Shown here: positions 1-7,968 of the stretch, one piece after another | How positions within the stretch are numbered: the stretch's first letter is position 1 | Layout of the letters: the number at the start of each line of letters is the position of its first letter | Source: Methanomicrobiales archaeon | GTDB taxonomy: Archaea; Halobacteriota; Methanomicrobia; Methanomicrobiales; Methanospirillaceae | DNA length: 38,700 nucleotides | Direction: 5' to 3' | Assembly: GCA_026394715.1 (NCBI GenBank) | Contig: JAPKXR010000189.1 | Location: 1-38,700 of the forward strand | Made by a program: the position numbers and the translations under genes | The notes under the pieces: model-generated | What the model was told of the DNA's origin: nothing | What the model saw: the letters and a program-made list of their open reading frames with translations, nothing else | The model's database searches: none

Positions 1-31
1 TGATCCACCGGGCTCATTAAAAATTGATCCA
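1..31. repeat. IS21 left terminal repeats
   Basis: A full copy of the terminal motif (GCTCATT ... TGATCCA) lies at 12-31. The TGATCCA at 1-7 is the inner part of an outer copy cut by the window edge. The copies are spaced about 24 bp. Confidence 0.75.
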
Positions 32-76
32 GTCCCAGCATAGATTCTCATTGATACCTGAAAAAAGGAGCGGGAG

Positions 77-790
77 TTACCGCTGCCTGAAACTGGCACC
101 CGTCATATTAAGAATAAGAGCCCGATGGGTGATTCGGTCAAGCAGAGCGGCAGTAAGTGCCTTATCATGAAAGATCTTAACCCATTCAGAGAACATCAGG
201 TTAGATGTTACCATCGTGCTGGAAGACTCATACCGTGATGCGAGCAGCTGGAAAAGCAGTTCTGCGCCGGGAAGATCGAAGGTAATGTACCCCAGTTCAT
301 CCAGAATCAGCAAATCCACCTGTTTCAGTAATCGGAGTGTGTAGGTCAATCGGCTGTCCCTTTTAGCCTCGATCAACTCGTTCACCAGCCCTGCAGCCGT
401 CTTGAACACCACCCTGAAATTTCCTTCACAGGCACGGATTCCTGTAGCAATAGCCAGATGTGTCTTCCCAGTACCCGAGTTCCCAATCATCAGGATATTC
501 CTGTGTTCCTCAAGGAATCTCAAGTCCTTCAATGTAGCCAGATAAGATTTCCCATCGTCCGGTAGTGCATCCACCACCAGATCATCAAATCGTTTCATTG
601 TGGGAAATCCTGCCACACGGATGGCGTTCAATCGGCGCCTGGCCATTCTGAGGTTGGATTCTGTTTCCAGTGCATGAACCAGAAATGACACAATCTCCTG
701 ATTATGGGGTGTGGGTTCGAGTTCCTGAACGCAGGACGCTATCCCGGAAAGCCGGAGTGTATGACAGAGTTCTTCGATCCGATCTGACAT
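77..790 (-). CDS. istB: IS21 transposition helper ATPase IstB
   Basis: This is an AAA+ ATPase of the IstB/DnaC type that assists IstA by binding target DNA and promoting strand transfer. The 237-residue protein has a Walker A motif GNSGTGKT at about residues 103-110 and a Walker B stretch LLILDELGY around 160-168 with D164/E165. An Arg-rich N-terminal part resembles other IstB proteins (MARRRLNAIRVAGFP), and the length is usual for the family. It starts 3 bases after the istA stop, so the two are cotranscribed and probably translationally coupled. No frameshift or missing key residue is seen. Confidence 0.95.
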   Translation of the reverse strand: MSDRIEELCHTLRLSGIASCVQELEPTPHNQEIVSFLVHALETESNLRMARRRLNAIRVAGFPTMKRFDDLVVDALPDDGKSYLATLKDLRFLEEHRNILMIGNSGTGKTHLAIATGIRACEGNFRVVFKTAAGLVNELIEAKRDSRLTYTLRLLKQVDLLILDELGYITFDLPGAELLFQLLASRYESSSTMVTSNLMFSEWVKIFHDKALTAALLDRITHRALILNMTGASFRQR

Positions 791-793
791 CCT

Positions 794-2266
794 TCAGACC
801 CCCATCAGGTTATCATAGACCAAGAGGTTCGGTTCAGCCACTATAACCTCACAGGGAAGTGAGAGCGGCTCCACCATCTGGTAAGGTTGCTGCATGATGA
901 CGCACTTCAGGGTTTCATACGTGGGAACCATCTGGTGTTCTTCGAGCATCTGAATCGCAAAGATCAGACCCTCCACAGAAGACTCTCTGATAAGATTGAG
1001 AATCGGAAGAAACTCCTTCGGTTTATGGAGGTAGTACTGCTGGTATATCCGTTGAATATCTTTATGCAGCTGATGGAATGCCTTTGATTGGGGCAGTGCT
1101 CCTGGTTTCTTTCGGAACGTTTTGAGATAGTGAGAAATATCGAAAAAATGCTCGCATTTCCCAAAGTACCGGGTGTGACTTGCGATGACCTTGTCCCTAT
1201 TGACCAGTTCAAGATGATCTGGATACACCTTCAGTGTCAGGTATTCACCCCGGTGCTCATCCGGGACAGAGTAGTAGTTTGATTCAAAGGAGACGAGAGA
1301 ATAATTCGAGATATGCGCTGTTCGGGTAATGTAGTTGGAGAATTCCAAGGTTGGCAGGAGACCCAACGTATCTCGCTCGTTCTCGAGACCTTCAAACGGA
1401 ACAGATTTCCGACGATACACCGGACGCGCATTGATCTCAGCTAACTGTTTCTCAAGGTACTGGTTTGCCTCAGCAAGCGTTGTAAACGTGGTTCGCTCAC
1501 AAAAGACAGTCCTCCTGATATACCCGACAGATTCTTCATCAGTTCCTTTTTCGTGTGGCGACCGGACGTTGCATGCGTGAGGTTCAAATCCATAATGGAG
1601 TGCAAATACAAGAAACCGGGGATTCCACACTTTTGTTACGGGATCGATAATTGCTCGCATATTGTCATAAAAGATAGTCTTGGGTACTCCTCCAATCATG
1701 TTGAAGAATTCAATGTGGGCTGCGATGATCTCAAGAAGGGATTCACGGAGATAGAGACGGGAAAACCGGTAGAGGGAGTTGTTCAGGACCATGATTGCCA
1801 TCGGATACTTTCCCCAGTGGCCATCGATGCAGAGATCTGTTTTCCCCCAGTCAAACTCCGCACGGAATCCGGGTTCGGGATCCTGGAGGATAAAGACTTC
1901 CCGGTGACCATGTTCCTCTCTCCATTGTGCCATTACCCTTTTCACTGTGCAGTAACTGATGGTGTTACCCGATTGAACGAGGTGGCGCCAGATCTTCTTT
2001 CCGTTCCATCGCTGTTTCCGAGGGAGGTCCTGGTTTTCTTCAAGGGTGCGGTGGATCTTTTCTTTTACTTCCAATGTAACGACGCTGCACTGTCGCCGGA
2101 TCTGACGATCCTCTGGTATGATCTCTTCCTCGATTCCTTTTCGGACCGATTGAACGCGTTCAACATACTTTTTCACCGTGTTTCGGGATATGTTGAGTTC
2201 CTTTGCGACTTTTCTGATTGAACCATAGAGTTCATACAGTTCGATAATTCGCCGAATATCGCTCAT
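794..2266 (-). CDS. istA: IS21 transposase IstA
   Basis: This is the DDE transposase of the element. An N-terminal helix-turn-helix (about residues 15-37 of the longer reading, KVAKELNISRNTVKKYV) should bind the terminal repeats. The retroviral-integrase-like core shows FDWGKTD (first Asp), FYDNMRA (second Asp) and HEKGTDE (catalytic Glu). The C-terminal part carries the Mu-transposase-like beta domain seen in IS21 (SLVSFESNYYSVP). I chose ATG 2266 rather than GTG 2275 because an AAGGTGA ribosome-binding sequence at 2272-2278 precedes it. Length (about 490 aa) is normal and the frame is intact. It is followed at once by istB. Confidence 0.95.
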   Translation of the reverse strand: MSDIRRIIELYELYGSIRKVAKELNISRNTVKKYVERVQSVRKGIEEEIIPEDRQIRRQCSVVTLEVKEKIHRTLEENQDLPRKQRWNGKKIWRHLVQSGNTISYCTVKRVMAQWREEHGHREVFILQDPEPGFRAEFDWGKTDLCIDGHWGKYPMAIMVLNNSLYRFSRLYLRESLLEIIAAHIEFFNMIGGVPKTIFYDNMRAIIDPVTKVWNPRFLVFALHYGFEPHACNVRSPHEKGTDEESVGYIRRTVFCERTTFTTLAEANQYLEKQLAEINARPVYRRKSVPFEGLENERDTLGLLPTLEFSNYITRTAHISNYSLVSFESNYYSVPDEHRGEYLTLKVYPDHLELVNRDKVIASHTRYFGKCEHFFDISHYLKTFRKKPGALPQSKAFHQLHKDIQRIYQQYYLHKPKEFLPILNLIRESSVEGLIFAIQMLEEHQMVPTYETLKCVIMQQPYQMVEPLSLPCEVIVAEPNLLVYDNLMGV

Positions 2267-2325
2267 TTTGTTCACCTTGTCTTCCCTCCCAATCGTGTGA
2301 TAGTTCGGGAAGGATTTTTCTTGGG

Positions 2326-2386
2326 TGGATCAGTTTTAAATGAGCGTTTCTGTGTTTATTGGATCACTTTGTAATGAGCGAAAACA
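2326..2386. repeat. IS21 right terminal repeats and end
   Basis: Two inverted copies of the left-end motif are present: TGGATCA ... ATGAGCG at 2326-2346 and again at 2360-2380, spaced 34 bp. AAAACA then completes the proposed element end at 2386. They lie just upstream of istA, so they may also overlap its promoter. Confidence 0.75.
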
Positions 2387-2754
2387 AATATAGGCCTGAC
2401 GAATTGGAAAGAGGTAAAGGTGCGTAAAGGCGATGTGACGATTGCGAAAAATCACCTCAACGAAGAGGAAATCCGACAACTCAACCGTATCGTTACCATG
2501 TACCTCGATTATGCCGAATCGCGAGGCTGAACGGCGGCAGCCTATGTATATGAGAGACTGGAAAGTAAAGCTGGATGCATTTCTTTCAGTTTAATGAACA
2601 GGATGTCCTCAATGATTCAGGGCGTATTTCAATGGAAATTGTCCAGCAACTGGCAATTAAAGAACCTGTCCAATTTTTCCACCGAAGGCTTATCAGAGAA
2701 GGCTGAAACCGAAAAGACAAAGATTTCGAACAGGTAGCGAAACAACTCAAATGA
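2387..2754 (+). pseudogene. Decayed RhuM-family gene, C-terminal remnant interrupted by the IS
   Basis: Reading across frames recovers the C-terminal part of a RhuM-family (virulence protein RhuM, often near restriction or other mobile loci) protein. Frame 1 at 2387-2530 gives GLTNWKEVKVRKGDVTIAKN, then LNRIVTMYLDYAESRG and a stop. A shifted frame continues with PMYMRDWKVKLDAF at about 2541. A third segment gives FNEQDVLNDSGRISMEI and ends DFEQVAKQLK-stop at 2754, with one internal stop near 2704. So there are at least two frameshifts and in-frame stops. The coding signal resumes exactly at the proposed IS21 right end, which suggests that the IS inserted into this gene and that the N-terminal half lies left of the window. 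Assignment rests on remembered family motifs, not a search. Confidence 0.75.
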
Positions 2755-3268
2755 TACTTGACTGATAACGTCGATTAACAGGCACCATTATCTATTAACT
2801 TACATTTCTCTCAAACTACGGTTCGGTGCACTTCGCTGCATGCAACGGGGCGTAATTCACAACCGCCGCCTTGTTGTTCTGTTGATCGGGCAATGGTACT
2901 TGGGTCCACCAATAATCCTGGAGAGCCTTGCTTCTACCCGCCAGCAACCTGTTGGATATCCCGATAAAATTAATGTATCCTGCCAAATAGGGAAAATGAA
3001 TACATCCGGCGGATTATTTTTTCCACTGGTGAAATTAAATCATCCCGAAGACAACCGTATTTTTTATTTACGTTTGAAAATTATCCTCCAAAAACCGCGG
3101 ATTTTAAAATACCCACTATAATCCCGCATTATCCGTGACAACCACCCTTAATCCCCATTTCGTATATAAACTATATGCTGCGATATGAAAGATGGATATT
3201 TTTTGTCCCGCCAGAAGGCCAAAAACGGGAAATCTTATAATAACCAGTTGTGCCCAACCGTATTATTA
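2755..3268. other. Intergenic region, AT-rich, no convincing gene
   Basis: The stretch between the rhuM remnant and the DUF5806 gene holds a 93-codon open frame (2840-3121) with no recognisable domain and no ribosome-binding site; I do not call it. Two good archaeal TATA-like boxes lie before the next gene: TATATAAAC near 3162-3170 and CTTATAATA near 3233-3241. The first would fit a leaderless start at ATG 3185, the second a leaderless start at ATG 3269. Confidence 0.5.
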
Positions 3269-3811
3269 ATGGAAGACCCCACTCGCAAGCCGGAAATCAG
3301 CAAATACACCAAGTTTAAAAAGGTAGACGGCGCGACATACCGGAGGGTAAACGAATTTCTCAGGAAACGAACCTATATCACCGCCAGGGAATGGGCACTC
3401 GCGAGACTCTGCACAGATTTCAGAACACGAGGCGGGGCAGAGATGACATTCATCGGGCAGCACCTCCCGGAGCTGGTCCCCTTCATGCAGGAGCCATATA
3501 CCCCGCAGGCCGTCAACCAGGCGCGGAACTCTTTTAAGAAGAAAGTGAACAAGGCAGGCGCCACATTTTTCTACGGTGCAATGTGCGGATTTTTTTCACC
3601 CGACGAACTCGATGACATGCTCTTCGAGTCGGGTGAAGTTGCACGGTTCCTCCTCGAAGTAGAAGGGACATCACTCGAAATCGATGAAGAGATCGATATT
3701 GAGGACCGGATCACGAAGGTGATGAGAGGGGTTGGCGAGGCAGCACGGATCATGCTCGAAAAAAGGGCCGTCGCAGACCAAATAGAGAGCAAGGATAAAG
3801 ATCTGGTTTAA
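3269..3811 (+). CDS. DUF5806 family protein, function unknown
   Basis: This soluble protein of 180 residues matches my memory of the archaeal DUF5806 family (KYTKFKKVDGATYRRVNEFLRKRT start; ARLCTDFRTRGGAEMTFIG; middle TPQAVNQARNSFKKKVNKAGATFFYGAMCGFF). It is mostly helical, with an acidic stretch LEIDEEIDIEDR near the C-terminus and no signal peptide or membrane segment. The frame stays open upstream to ATG 3185, but the extra 28 residues are unlike the conserved body. A TATA-like CTTATAATA about 28 bases before 3269 fits leaderless initiation there, so I prefer 3269. Repeated basic residues and the helical pattern could suit nucleic-acid binding, which is only a guess. It stands alone between the IS remnant and a transporter-type lipoprotein. 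Confidence 0.75.
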   Translation: MEDPTRKPEISKYTKFKKVDGATYRRVNEFLRKRTYITAREWALARLCTDFRTRGGAEMTFIGQHLPELVPFMQEPYTPQAVNQARNSFKKKVNKAGATFFYGAMCGFFSPDELDDMLFESGEVARFLLEVEGTSLEIDEEIDIEDRITKVMRGVGEAARIMLEKRAVADQIESKDKDLV

Positions 3812-3885
3812 CAAAATTGCGAAAAACCCCAAATTTTAAATTGTGTAATCACGAAAAACATTCCCCGCCCTATTGAAAGCAGAAG

Positions 3886-3896
3886 ATATTTTAAAT
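3886..3896 (+). promoter_or_regulatory. TATA box of the substrate-binding lipoprotein gene
   Basis: ATATTTTAAAT lies 23 bases before ATG 3919. This spacing predicts a leaderless or nearly leaderless transcript. Confidence 0.5.
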
Positions 3897-3918
3897 GCCG
3901 CGTTCCCTGTGATATTAT

Positions 3919-5151
3919 ATGAAATCCGGAATGCTTTTTGTAGTGGCATTACTGATTACCAGCGTTATTCTCTGTGGGTGTATGGGACCACCACCCATCA
4001 CCAAATCAAAGGACATCGTTATCGGGGCACTGGTTCCCCTTACCGGGGACTGGAGTTCGAAGGGACAGAACTTCAACGCCGCAATTGTAATTGCGGCGAA
4101 CGATACCAACGCGAACCTCGCAACAATCGGGTCCGGGAAAAAGGTCCGTCTGCTCGTTGAAGACACCGGAACAGATCCTGCCGTTGCAATTGAAAAAATT
4201 AAGAAATTACACCAGGAAGGTGCACGAATTATCGTAGGCCCGGCCACGAGTGCGGAGCTTGCCGGCGTCAAAGACTGGGCAGACCAGCAGGGGATCATTG
4301 TAATCAGCTATGGAAGTACCTCCCCTGCCTTGTCAATTGCCGGGGATAATGTATTCCGGTTAGTACCGGATGACACACGGCAGGGAGAGGCAATGGCCGG
4401 ATACCTCGATCGGTCCGGGATCCGGGTAATCATCCCGGTTGTCAGGAATGATACATGGGGTAAAGGCCTTTTAAGTGCGACAAAAACCCGCTTCGAACAG
4501 AATGGAGGGGTTGTTATGAACGGGTACTTTTTTGAACCAGGTTCCAGGGACTTCACCCCGATCCTGGCAGACCTGTCGCCACAGGTAAAGGCAGCGCAGC
4601 AGCAGTATGGCAATAATTCTGTTGGGGTTTATTCAATTGGATTTGATGAAATGGTGCCCCTGCTATCCGGTGCTGCAGATTACCCGCCTCTTGAAACGGT
4701 TTTGTGGTTCGGAAGCGACGGAGCCGCAAAAACCGATGCTGTGACAAAGAATGCGTCGGCTGCGTATTTTGCAGAGAAGACGGGATTTTATAGCCCGGTC
4801 TACGGGGAAGAGAATGAATCAGGAGGGTTTCTGGATGTCAAACGACGGGTCCAGGCAATGACGGGCGTTGCAGCGGACCCGTATTCCCTTGCGGCGTATG
4901 ATGCAACAGCGATTGCAGCGCGTTCACTCCTGAATTCCGAAGATGCCTCGTATGACCAACTGAAGAAAGCGGTAGAGCATACTGCCAGTTATTATTACGG
5001 TGTAACAGGGTGGACGAAATTTGTTGCGTCCGGGGACAGGGCATACGCAGTGTACGGGTTCTGGACGGTGAAGACCGTAAATGGTACCCCGACATGGGTG
5101 CAGGTAGCCCGTTTCCAGAGCGACCCGGGCAAGACTGGCCGCTTCACCTGA
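3919..5151 (+). CDS. ABC-type branched-chain amino acid substrate-binding lipoprotein (Leu/Ile/Val-binding fold)
   Basis: This is a periplasmic-binding-protein-like receptor on the outside of the cell membrane. The N-terminus is a lipoprotein signal ending ILCGC (Cys 21 as the lipid anchor), followed by a short Pro-rich linker. Then comes the start typical of type I LivJ/Peripla_BP_6 domains: DIVIGALVPLTGDWSSKGQ at about 32-50. Other family marks are VEDTGTDPAVAIEKIKKL, IVGPATSAE, the hinge VVRNDTWGKGL and the C-terminal YDATAIAARSLL. Length 410 is usual. No permease or ATPase genes lie beside it, so it is either an orphan transporter component or a sensory receptor. The ligand cannot be told from sequence; amino acids or small amides are the usual substrates of the family. 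Confidence 0.88.
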   Translation: MKSGMLFVVALLITSVILCGCMGPPPITKSKDIVIGALVPLTGDWSSKGQNFNAAIVIAANDTNANLATIGSGKKVRLLVEDTGTDPAVAIEKIKKLHQEGARIIVGPATSAELAGVKDWADQQGIIVISYGSTSPALSIAGDNVFRLVPDDTRQGEAMAGYLDRSGIRVIIPVVRNDTWGKGLLSATKTRFEQNGGVVMNGYFFEPGSRDFTPILADLSPQVKAAQQQYGNNSVGVYSIGFDEMVPLLSGAADYPPLETVLWFGSDGAAKTDAVTKNASAAYFAEKTGFYSPVYGEENESGGFLDVKRRVQAMTGVAADPYSLAAYDATAIAARSLLNSEDASYDQLKKAVEHTASYYYGVTGWTKFVASGDRAYAVYGFWTVKTVNGTPTWVQVARFQSDPGKTGRFT

Positions 5152-5426
5152 TTTTTTCCATGGCCGGCCCCCAGGCTTTTAAGAAACAAATATCAAACGT
5201 ATGATAAACTTCCAGCAGGAGGAACACATCAATCCCCCATTTTTCCCCCCCTGGCCGGTATCGTCACCCGGAAGGAGTCGGGTGGTGTGAACGAAACGAG
5301 ATCGCGACCTGCCGAACTTATTTCCGTTAAAATAAAGATATACTGTATGAGAGAACAGGTGACATACAATACCCGGAACACCTGGGAAACCGTATGTGCA
5401 CCAGAATATCCCCGGAGTCACAAGGA

Positions 5427-6797
5427 ATGGCTGTTAAAAAATTAGAGAAACGATTATTCGGGACGAACGGTGTCAGGGGCATCGTTGGAAAGGACATGAC
5501 ACCTGACCTAGTCCTCTCGATCGGTCTTGCACTCGGATCGATGCGTAAAGGCCGTATCGCGGTCGGCAGGGACTCAAGGACCTCGGGGGAAAGTCTCGCA
5601 AATGCCGTAAAAGCAGGCCTGATGGCAGCGGGATGTGACGTGGTCGACTGTGGGATGCTCCCGACGCCGGCCCTCCAATACCTTGTGATGCACCACTTTG
5701 ATGGGGGCGCGATGATCACGGCCTCACATAATCCCCCTGAATATAACGGGGTCAAAATTATCGAACCCGATGGTACCGAGATGGGAGATGAGCAGACGTT
5801 ACTCCTTGAAGAGCGGATATTTTCCCGGAATTTTGATGTAAAATCATGGGAACATGTCGGTTCCGGGACTACGGCCACCCAGTTGGTCAACGACTATACC
5901 GACGCAATAATCAGGTCAGTACCGGAGAATATCGGCCGGAATATGTCAGTGGTGGTCGACCCGGGGTGCGGGGCTGCCTCGGTCACCACACCTAAAATCC
6001 TGACAGGACTCGGGTGCCGGGTGTTCTCGATTAACGCCCAGGTAGACGGGCATTTCCCGGGACGACTTCCGGAACCTTCGCTTGACGGGCTTAAGGGGCT
6101 TGCAGATCTTGTCAGGTCAACCGGGTCTGCATTTGGAGTTGCCCACGACGGGGATGCGGACAGGGCAGTCTTTGTCGATGAAAACGGTCGCTTCATCGAA
6201 GAAAATCAGGAATTTGCCCTGGTTGCGGATCACATCTGCCGGAAGCATTCGGGGGTAGTTGTCACGCCAGTCAGTTCTTCCCTGCTGGTAGAGACCATCG
6301 TAAAAAAACACGGGGGCTCGGTGGTATATACCCCGGTCGGAAGCATTTACGTGGCAAGGACCATGAGGGATCTCCTTGAAAAGGGTGAACCCGTCGTATT
6401 TGGTGGGGAAGGGAACGGCGGCCTCATATTCCCGGACCACCAGTTCTGCCGGGATGGTGGCATGACGGCCACAATGATGGTCGCAATCCTTGCCGGTTCT
6501 GATCTCCCGTTATCAACGCTCATTGATCAACTGCCCGTGTTCCACATGATAAAAGAAAAAATCCGGGTTGCCCACCCGGAGCATTTGATCGAACTGCTGG
6601 CAGAGTCCTGCAAGACATACCATATTGACCGTACCGATGGTCTGCGGATCACAAAAGGCGATGCCTGGGCACTTGTCAGGCAATCAGGCACAGAACCGCT
6701 CGTCCGCGTTATGGTGGAGTCGGCGGTACCAGACTCGGCCAGAAAGTTTTTCCAGGAATTAATGGATTATATCAGCCCTGTTTTAAAACATGAATGA
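5427..6797 (+). CDS. glmM: Phosphoglucosamine mutase / phosphohexomutase
   Basis: This cytosolic alpha-D-phosphohexomutase interconverts hexose 6- and 1-phosphates; for GlmM, glucosamine-6-P to glucosamine-1-P on the way to UDP-GlcNAc. All four family signatures are present in the 456-residue protein: the catalytic phosphoserine loop TASHNPP (Ser 100), the Mg site DGDADR (241-246), the sugar loop GEGNGG (327-332) and the phosphate-binding loop RQSGTEPLVRV (from 418). The start FGTNGVRG is the usual GlmM beginning. I chose ATG 5427, which has GGAG ten bases upstream, over ATG 5394. Archaeal members can act on glucosamine or glucose/mannose phosphates, so exact substrate is inferred. The 275-base gap before it contains an inverted repeat CACCCG-n8-CGGGTG at 5265-5284 and TATA-like sequences around 5325-5343. 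Confidence 0.93.
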   Translation: MAVKKLEKRLFGTNGVRGIVGKDMTPDLVLSIGLALGSMRKGRIAVGRDSRTSGESLANAVKAGLMAAGCDVVDCGMLPTPALQYLVMHHFDGGAMITASHNPPEYNGVKIIEPDGTEMGDEQTLLLEERIFSRNFDVKSWEHVGSGTTATQLVNDYTDAIIRSVPENIGRNMSVVVDPGCGAASVTTPKILTGLGCRVFSINAQVDGHFPGRLPEPSLDGLKGLADLVRSTGSAFGVAHDGDADRAVFVDENGRFIEENQEFALVADHICRKHSGVVVTPVSSSLLVETIVKKHGGSVVYTPVGSIYVARTMRDLLEKGEPVVFGGEGNGGLIFPDHQFCRDGGMTATMMVAILAGSDLPLSTLIDQLPVFHMIKEKIRVAHPEHLIELLAESCKTYHIDRTDGLRITKGDAWALVRQSGTEPLVRVMVESAVPDSARKFFQELMDYISPVLKHE

Positions 6798-7207
6798 TTT
6801 TTCCCCCATTTCCCCCGGAAATCCGTGGTCCCCGTATTATGTTCCATAAAATCGGGGGCATATTTATTTTAACAGGATTTGCCAGTACGGCGTTCAAAAG
6901 AAAAAGTCTAATATCTCATTTATCTAAATTTTAATTCAGACTATCACAATGAGGACCGTTGAACTTCGTGTTGTTGCCGGATGCGATCATTGAGTCCTGT
7001 GTAATTTAGGGCTGGGTTCATCACTCTATGTGCCAGGCCAATCCACATGGTGGCAGGTATGATGAAACAATCTTCTTACACTACCTGGATTTCTTCGCAG
7101 TGGGGCGGTGTTTAGGTACAAACCGCAATACCGTGAATGTTAATTGTTCATGGATCCGGGAATCACATCCGGAGTAACGAGAAAACCTTGGCCTAAAGGG
7201 AGAAAGA
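6798..7207. other. Intergenic region with possible transposase fragment
   Basis: No complete gene is visible. A 49-codon frame from ATG 7028 to the stop ending at 7177 reads HYLDFFAVGRCLGTNRNTVN followed by SWIRESHPE. This loosely resembles the helix-turn-helix entrance of some IS transposases (xxxAxGxxLGINRNTVxxWxxxIRE). It may be a transposase remnant, but the match is short. A T-rich stretch follows glmM and may serve as its terminator. AGGGAGAAAG just before 7208 is the ribosome-binding site of the next gene. Confidence 0.3.
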
Positions 7208-7483
7208 ATGCAGACAGTTGAGATCCATATCTCGGGAAAGGTCCAGAGAATCGGGTTCCGGAGTTGTGTGAAAAGAATTTCACAGAAACTAAACATCCGG
7301 GGCGAGGTGATGAACCTCCCGGACGGTTCAGTCCGGATTATTTCAACCGGTGACAAAATTGTGCTCGACAAATTCACTTCGATGATTTACGGGTGCCCGC
7401 GTGCGGTGATCAGAGATATGAAAATGATAGACCGGGAATTCCAGGAATTCAATGAGTTTACCGTAATAAAACCTAATACCTAA
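7208..7483 (+). CDS. Acylphosphatase-like protein
   Basis: This 91-residue protein has the compact acylphosphatase fold signature. A first strand VEIHISGKVQRIGFRSCV contains the catalytic Arg (R18), and NLPDGSV contains the catalytic Asn (N36). Known acylphosphatases hydrolyse acyl-phosphate bonds such as those of 1,3-bisphosphoglycerate or carbamoyl phosphate. The phosphate-binding loop normally reads GxVQGVGFR; here the Gly after VQ is Arg (VQRIGFR), which could alter anion binding. It is preceded by a good AGGGAGAAAG site. The gene stands alone, and a pair of T-rich repeats directly follows it. It is a family member by sequence; activity is less certain because of the loop change. Confidence 0.85.
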   Translation: MQTVEIHISGKVQRIGFRSCVKRISQKLNIRGEVMNLPDGSVRIISTGDKIVLDKFTSMIYGCPRAVIRDMKMIDREFQEFNEFTVIKPNT

Positions 7484-7493
7484 AAATTGTGAA

Positions 7494-7524
7494 TGTTCCC
7501 GTTTTTTAATTGTTCCCGTTTTTG
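7494..7524 (+). terminator. Tandem T-rich terminator after the acylphosphatase gene
   Basis: The sequence TGTTCCCGTTTTT occurs twice with a 17-base period (from 7494 and from 7511), each ending in a run of 5-6 T. Poly-T runs are the usual archaeal intrinsic terminators, so this looks like a doubled stop signal. Confidence 0.5.
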
Positions 7525-7943
7525 TACCATTTTATCAAAATTCCGTATATCGGCAGGCATCGCTATTATCCGGGCGGGTCATCGGAATTCTTCCGCATAA
7601 GACGCAGGAATACCTTAAATCCTTGAAATTTAACTCATTATTGCATCAATCTCAATATTTACCGTTATTTATTTCACTTTTTCGCAGAGAGTGAGGCCGG
7701 CTATAAACCATATATTGCTATATTGTAGTATTCTCCGCTTACTGCATCAATGGACTCGTCTTTCGAAAACCGTATGACCGGTTTTCATATAACCGGAAAC
7801 CTCTTCTAAACATTCGTTTCCGAATCAACGGGATTCCCCGAATTTTATGGTACTGGCGTATCCCTTGCAACGCCGGTGAAAAAAAAAAAAGTGTTGATCA
7901 GGGCAACCCACGGGTTGGGAAAAAAGAGAAAATTATATGATCC
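7525..7943. other. AT-rich intergenic region downstream of cas1
   Basis: No gene is seen between the acylphosphatase terminator and the end of cas1. There are several TATA-like runs (for example around 7701-7725), a stretch of 12 A at about 7879-7890, and the overlapping inverted repeats listed separately. No repeat-spacer array is present. Confidence 0.5.
7766..7795. repeat. Two overlapping inverted repeats
   Basis: AAAACCG at 7766-7772 is inverted as CGGTTTT at 7779-7785 (6-base loop). CCGGTT at 7779-7784 region is inverted again as AACCGG at 7790-7795 (7-base loop). The shared middle arm can pair with either side, giving two mutually exclusive hairpins or a protein-binding site. Confidence 0.5.
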
Positions 7944-7958
7944 CCGGGTAATGCCCGG
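7922..7958 (-). terminator. Hairpin terminator of cas1
   Basis: CCGGG at 7944-7948 and CCCGG at 7954-7958 form a 5-bp stem with a 5-base loop, 10 bases past the cas1 stop on the minus strand. A T-rich tract follows on that strand (around 7938 down to 7919). Confidence 0.55.
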
Positions 7959-7968
7959 TAAAACATTA

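Larger units (their letters stand above)
1..2386 (-). mobile_element. IS21-family insertion sequence, left tip outside window
   Basis: The element carries the two-gene istA-istB arrangement of IS21, both on the minus strand. Its ends carry repeated copies of a roughly 20-bp motif of the form GCTCATT-n6-TGATCCA: one full copy at 12-31 and the inner part of another at 1-7 on the left, and two inverted copies at 2326-2346 and 2360-2380 on the right. Multiple terminal repeats are typical of IS21. The right end probably lies at 2386, because the element would then end in ...CA (TGTTTTCGCTCATT read inwards) and a rhuM-like reading frame resumes exactly at 2387. The left tip should lie roughly a dozen bases before position 1, so no target-site duplication can be checked. 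Both genes look intact, so the copy may be active. Confidence 0.9.

Noticed and set aside
1553-2221. 222-codon plus-strand ORF opposite istA
   Set aside because: It is the antisense shadow of the transposase gene and shows no domain.
2840-3121. Open frame of 93 codons; after a frame shift near 3050 it reads TFENYPPKTADFKIPT, faintly like a ubiquitin-conjugating (E2) signature
   Set aside because: The order and spacing of the supposed E2 motifs (W..GP, GG.F, YP..PP) do not fit, there is no catalytic Cys or HPN, and there is no ribosome-binding site.
5201-5290. 29-codon leaderless-looking mini ORF (MINFQQEEHINPPFF...) about 20 bases after a TTTTAAG box
   Set aside because: Too short to judge; no homologue recognised and the composition is not informative.
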